DNA from: Euryodendron excelsum
Taxonomy: Eukaryota; Streptophyta; Magnoliopsida; Ericales; Pentaphylacaceae
Direction: 5' to 3'
DNA: 64,000 bases
NCBI GenBank assembly: GCA_033060915.1
Contig: CM065383.1
Coordinates: 16,375,001 to 16,439,000 of the forward strand
Numbering within the stretch: the first letter of the stretch is position 1; every line of letters begins with the position of its first letter. The translations under genes and the position numbers were made by a program. The notes under the pieces are model-generated. The model worked only from the letters and a program-made list of their open reading frames with translations, was not told the origin of the DNA and did not search any database. Shown piece after piece: positions 61,263-64,000 of this stretch.

Positions 61263-62625
61263 CTTCAATGTTCTAACTCTTGAACCCTTTTCTAAATAAT
61301 CAGTCAATTTTAAACGATTATCATAACCCATTTCTCCAAAACTTTCTACTCTCTTTATTTCAAAAAAAACCAACTCCATAGACTCTTCTAATGTTTTTAC
61401 ACTCCATCTTCAAGGCATTTTAAAAAATGTTTTCAAAAGGTCACAAACCTAAGGGGTCTCTAGCTCTCTCATGATTAGGGATTCTAAGGAGAAGTGATAA
61501 ATCAAGAACAACCTCTAAGGTTGTTCATATTAGGATTCCAAACCCATAACCATTTCCAAAAACCACTTTCAAAAACTAATTCATCAAAACATTTTAAAGC
61601 CATGCCTCCAAGGTTTTCAAAACAAAATTTCAAAAAACACTTTCAAGTTCTTTTGAGTCATGCCAAAGCATTTTTCCAAAACTCTCTCAAGTTGATCCAA
61701 AAACATTTTCAAAACACGCCACCATCCAATTTCAAGTCAAAACTTCCAAGACCACAAATAGTCTTCAACTTCCAAAGACCTTAAAATGTCTTAAACTCTT
61801 CCAAAGACCTCCAAGTGTCTTAAACTTTTCCAAAGATCCCAAAATATCTTTAAACTTTTCAAAGGCCCTAATGGGCCTATTTTCCATCGGGCTCTTGCCC
61901 GAACTACGAATGACTTGATTATCGCCAAATGGGATACGTAGTCAACCTAAAATGGTGCGGTCATAACTTCTATTTCAACTCCGATCCCCTTTTCGTAAAC
62001 TTTCAATCAATTCAAAGTTCTCATTTCAAACTCCTTTAAAACTCCCATATTTTCAAATTTCTTCCAAAACTTGCATCATGCATCATTCATCTGAAAGGTG
62101 GTGATCAAACCCCGTTTTCAAAATTCTAAAGTGGATATTAAGTGAACAATGGTAACCGGTTATTCTAGTGAGTGAACAAAGGGTGATTAGACATGTAGGT
62201 ACTGAAAGGGCAGGGTAGGGTGATTATCTTAGGATATCTTCGCTACACGTAACCAACCCCCGAACTATAGATTTCTGTTTTCAAATGACCAAAATGGAGT
62301 TATTTTTCAAAAGGGCTTAAATCTTTCCAAAGGTTGCCAAACAACCTATTTTCTTAAAAACCCTCTCTTGAGGGAGTTTTCAAAATCTTTTTCAAAAACC
62401 CTAAGTTTAATCTTCGGATTAACACTTAGTTTTAGGTGCCCTAACTGACCCTAATCAAGTTAGGTGGCGACTCCTATTTTTCTGAAAAGCCTTTAGTCAA
62501 ACCAATTTTCAAACCTAATCACACTTGTCCTTTTAGGAGGATAAATTCTAGTGACAAAGTTCCGTACTTTTGGTCTCCGAGCCGAAAGGACCTTAGACAC
62601 CCAAAAATTGAGGCGCGACAGAACT

Positions 62626-62922
62626 GAGAGAAAGGGGGAACAAGAGAACAAGAGATGGAGGCAGGAGCATGAACACCCATGACCATCAAACTCTGATACA
62701 GTTCCCATTTTGCAAGCAAGATCGTAAGATGAAGGGATGAGCGTCAGAGGTAACACATAACAAATAAAAGTCAGAACCAAGAGAGAAACACAATAATAAA
62801 CAGATAAAACAACAGAAAATAAAATATATATAGAGAGAAAATACCTAGAGCTTCTGAAGACCTAACAGCCACAACCAACAAACTCTGAACCAGATCAGAT
62901 TTTACAAGCAAAGATAAAAAAT

Positions 62923-62968
<46 letters not shown>

Positions 62969-64000
62969 TCAGTCTCTGGAGCCCAATGAAGGAATTTTGA
63001 AAGCAAAGAAATAGAAGAAAAAGATGAGAGTGAGAGTGAGAGCTGAGAGAAAGACGGAGGAGATCAAGTCGCTCTCAGCCACGCACCAACAGTGCAGAGC
63101 CATTTCACGAAAGATGAGGGGCAAAATGGTCTTCGCGAAAAAATGCATCAGAAAATCTACTGTAGATAAATCTCTTTTTATATTAAAAAGATAACATAAG
63201 ATATATATATATATATATATTTTTAGTACATAGGAAAATAACAAATATGGTTCGAGAAGGGACTACCTTTCAGAAGAAGGTAATCAGGCAAAACGATGTT
63301 GAAGGTTCCCATGAGCTGTAGTCTACTTCTCATTTTTTATTTTAAAATTTTTTTAATATCTAAGTTGTAGCCTATTTGAATATTCCCTTGAGCTGTAGCC
63401 TACCTAAATATTGCCTGGTCTATCTCTTTTTATTGCTCAACTCAACATCTTTTATTACAACCCAATTACCTAACACATCTTTTTTAATATTCTTAATTAT
63501 TAAATCTAATAAAAATTAAATTAATTAATTAACTCTTATAAAAGTGTCCTAGGAGAGAGGTAGAGTTGCTGTCTAATCTTTTTTTAACACCTTTTATGTT
63601 GTTGTTTAACCATTAAAAAATTATTTAACATGCTTTATGCTGTTGTCTAACAATTAATTTTTTTTATTATTTTCTTAAAGAAAAAAAACCATTTGACCTC
63701 ATTAAATTAGGGTTAGACCCCACACTTTTTTCCCATACAGTAGCAGTTGTACAAACCCAAGAGATAGGATTCGTAATAGATGATTTCTATTCTATGAAGA
63801 ACCGCCAGGCACAATCTCAATAAGTATTTTTTCTTGAATATTTTTTAATATTTACCGGTTTATGTACATTTTTATTACATATTAGTTGTAAAATTATTTG
63901 ATCTATATAATTTTTGCATATAAATGTTCTATATATATATTTTTTTTTCGTAATTCATTAAATTTTAGCATAGTCTAGGCCAATCGAAATCCTGGCTCTG
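62626..64000. other. Flank of the giant LTR: local duplication, microsatellites, no supported gene
   Basis: A diverged direct duplication with offset about 193 bp links 62681-62722 and 62874-62914 (AAACTCTGA..CAG and TTT.(G/A)CAAGCAA(A)GAT). A (GA)n run covers 62924-62964 and a (TA)n tract 63201-63220. On the minus strand AGCTCTAG|GTATTTT (62843) resembles a donor. These could be leader exons of a minus-strand transcript, but no coding frame supports this. Confidence 0.5.
62924..62964. repeat. (GA)n microsatellite
   Basis: About 20 GA units. Confidence 0.95.

Larger units (their letters stand above)
57864..62620 (+). mobile_element. Giant solo LTR, 4,757 bp, Ogre/Tat-like, perfect GAACT target duplication
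   Basis: The block starts TGTAAGCACCCC and ends TTGAGGCGCGACA, and is flanked by perfect GAACT copies (57859-57863 and 62621-62625). No internal coding region exists and all frames are short, so this is a single LTR left by recombination. Motifs remembered from large Tat/Ogre-type plant LTRs are present: GGTGGCGACTCC at about 62464, GGGATACGTAGTCAACC at about 61929, TCCGAGCCGAAAGGACC at 62576, and the GGCGCGACA end. A TATA box at 59680 sets the plus orientation. Three tandem arrays of different period lie inside. Length over 4.5 kb is large for an LTR and typical of Ogre. Confidence 0.88.

Noticed and set aside
61494..61784. Plus-strand 96-codon frame rich in Phe, Lys and Gln
   Set aside because: It lies inside the giant LTR in TTTCAAAA-type low-complexity DNA and has no recognisable motif.
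62463..62475. GGTGGCGACTCC as a primer binding site that would end the LTR near 62460
   Set aside because: The GAACT target duplication and the TG...CA ends place the LTR end at 62620, so this motif lies inside the LTR.

Overview
This window is nuclear DNA from a flowering plant, most likely not a grass. The evidence is spliced eukaryotic genes with GT-AG introns, a plant-type KIN-7 kinesin, a plant vacuolar H+-ATPase proteolipid gene, a plant LRR receptor-like kinase, and plant Ty1/copia and Ogre/Tat-type LTR sequences in AT-rich DNA full of (GA)n and (TA)n microsatellites. The species cannot be named from the sequence. I saw no rRNA, tRNA, organellar, bacterial or CRISPR sequence.

Layout. 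1-3659: 5' portion of a degenerate Ty1/copia retrotransposon on the minus strand, cut by the window edge. 3660-11820: AT-rich intergenic DNA with one MITE, one tandem duplication and microsatellites. 11820-22871 (+): a 13-coding-exon KIN-7 kinesin gene whose 3.6-kb intron 8 holds antisense LINE remnants and a MITE. 26517-26843 (+): a small two-helix membrane protein of unknown function. 29610-39650: a transposon nest. It holds a Mutator-like element with an internal minisatellite, a MITE split by a 1.85-kb solo LTR, a TIR element with a GGT-rich core, and a tandem duplication whose second copy took up a hAT element and two MITEs. 40750-44169 (+): an intronless LRR receptor kinase of the Arabidopsis At4g36180/MUSTACHES type. 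47210-51799 (-): three-exon V-ATPase subunit c. 52957-54675 (-): a tentative three-exon small gene. 55543-57122: a PIF/Harbinger-like element. 57864-62620: a 4.76-kb solo LTR with a perfect GAACT target duplication. 62626-64000: intergenic DNA.

The convincing host genes (kinesin, V-ATPase c, receptor kinase, small membrane protein) are unrelated in function and are independent transcription units. The most informative content is the record of nested and dated insertions. Many have target-site duplications that can be read directly, and one MITE family is shared by introns of the kinesin and V-ATPase genes. I found no convincing new multi-gene system. The items most open to discovery are the small membrane protein, the tentative minus-strand gene at 53-54.7 kb, and the regularly spaced motif arrays inside the LTR elements.
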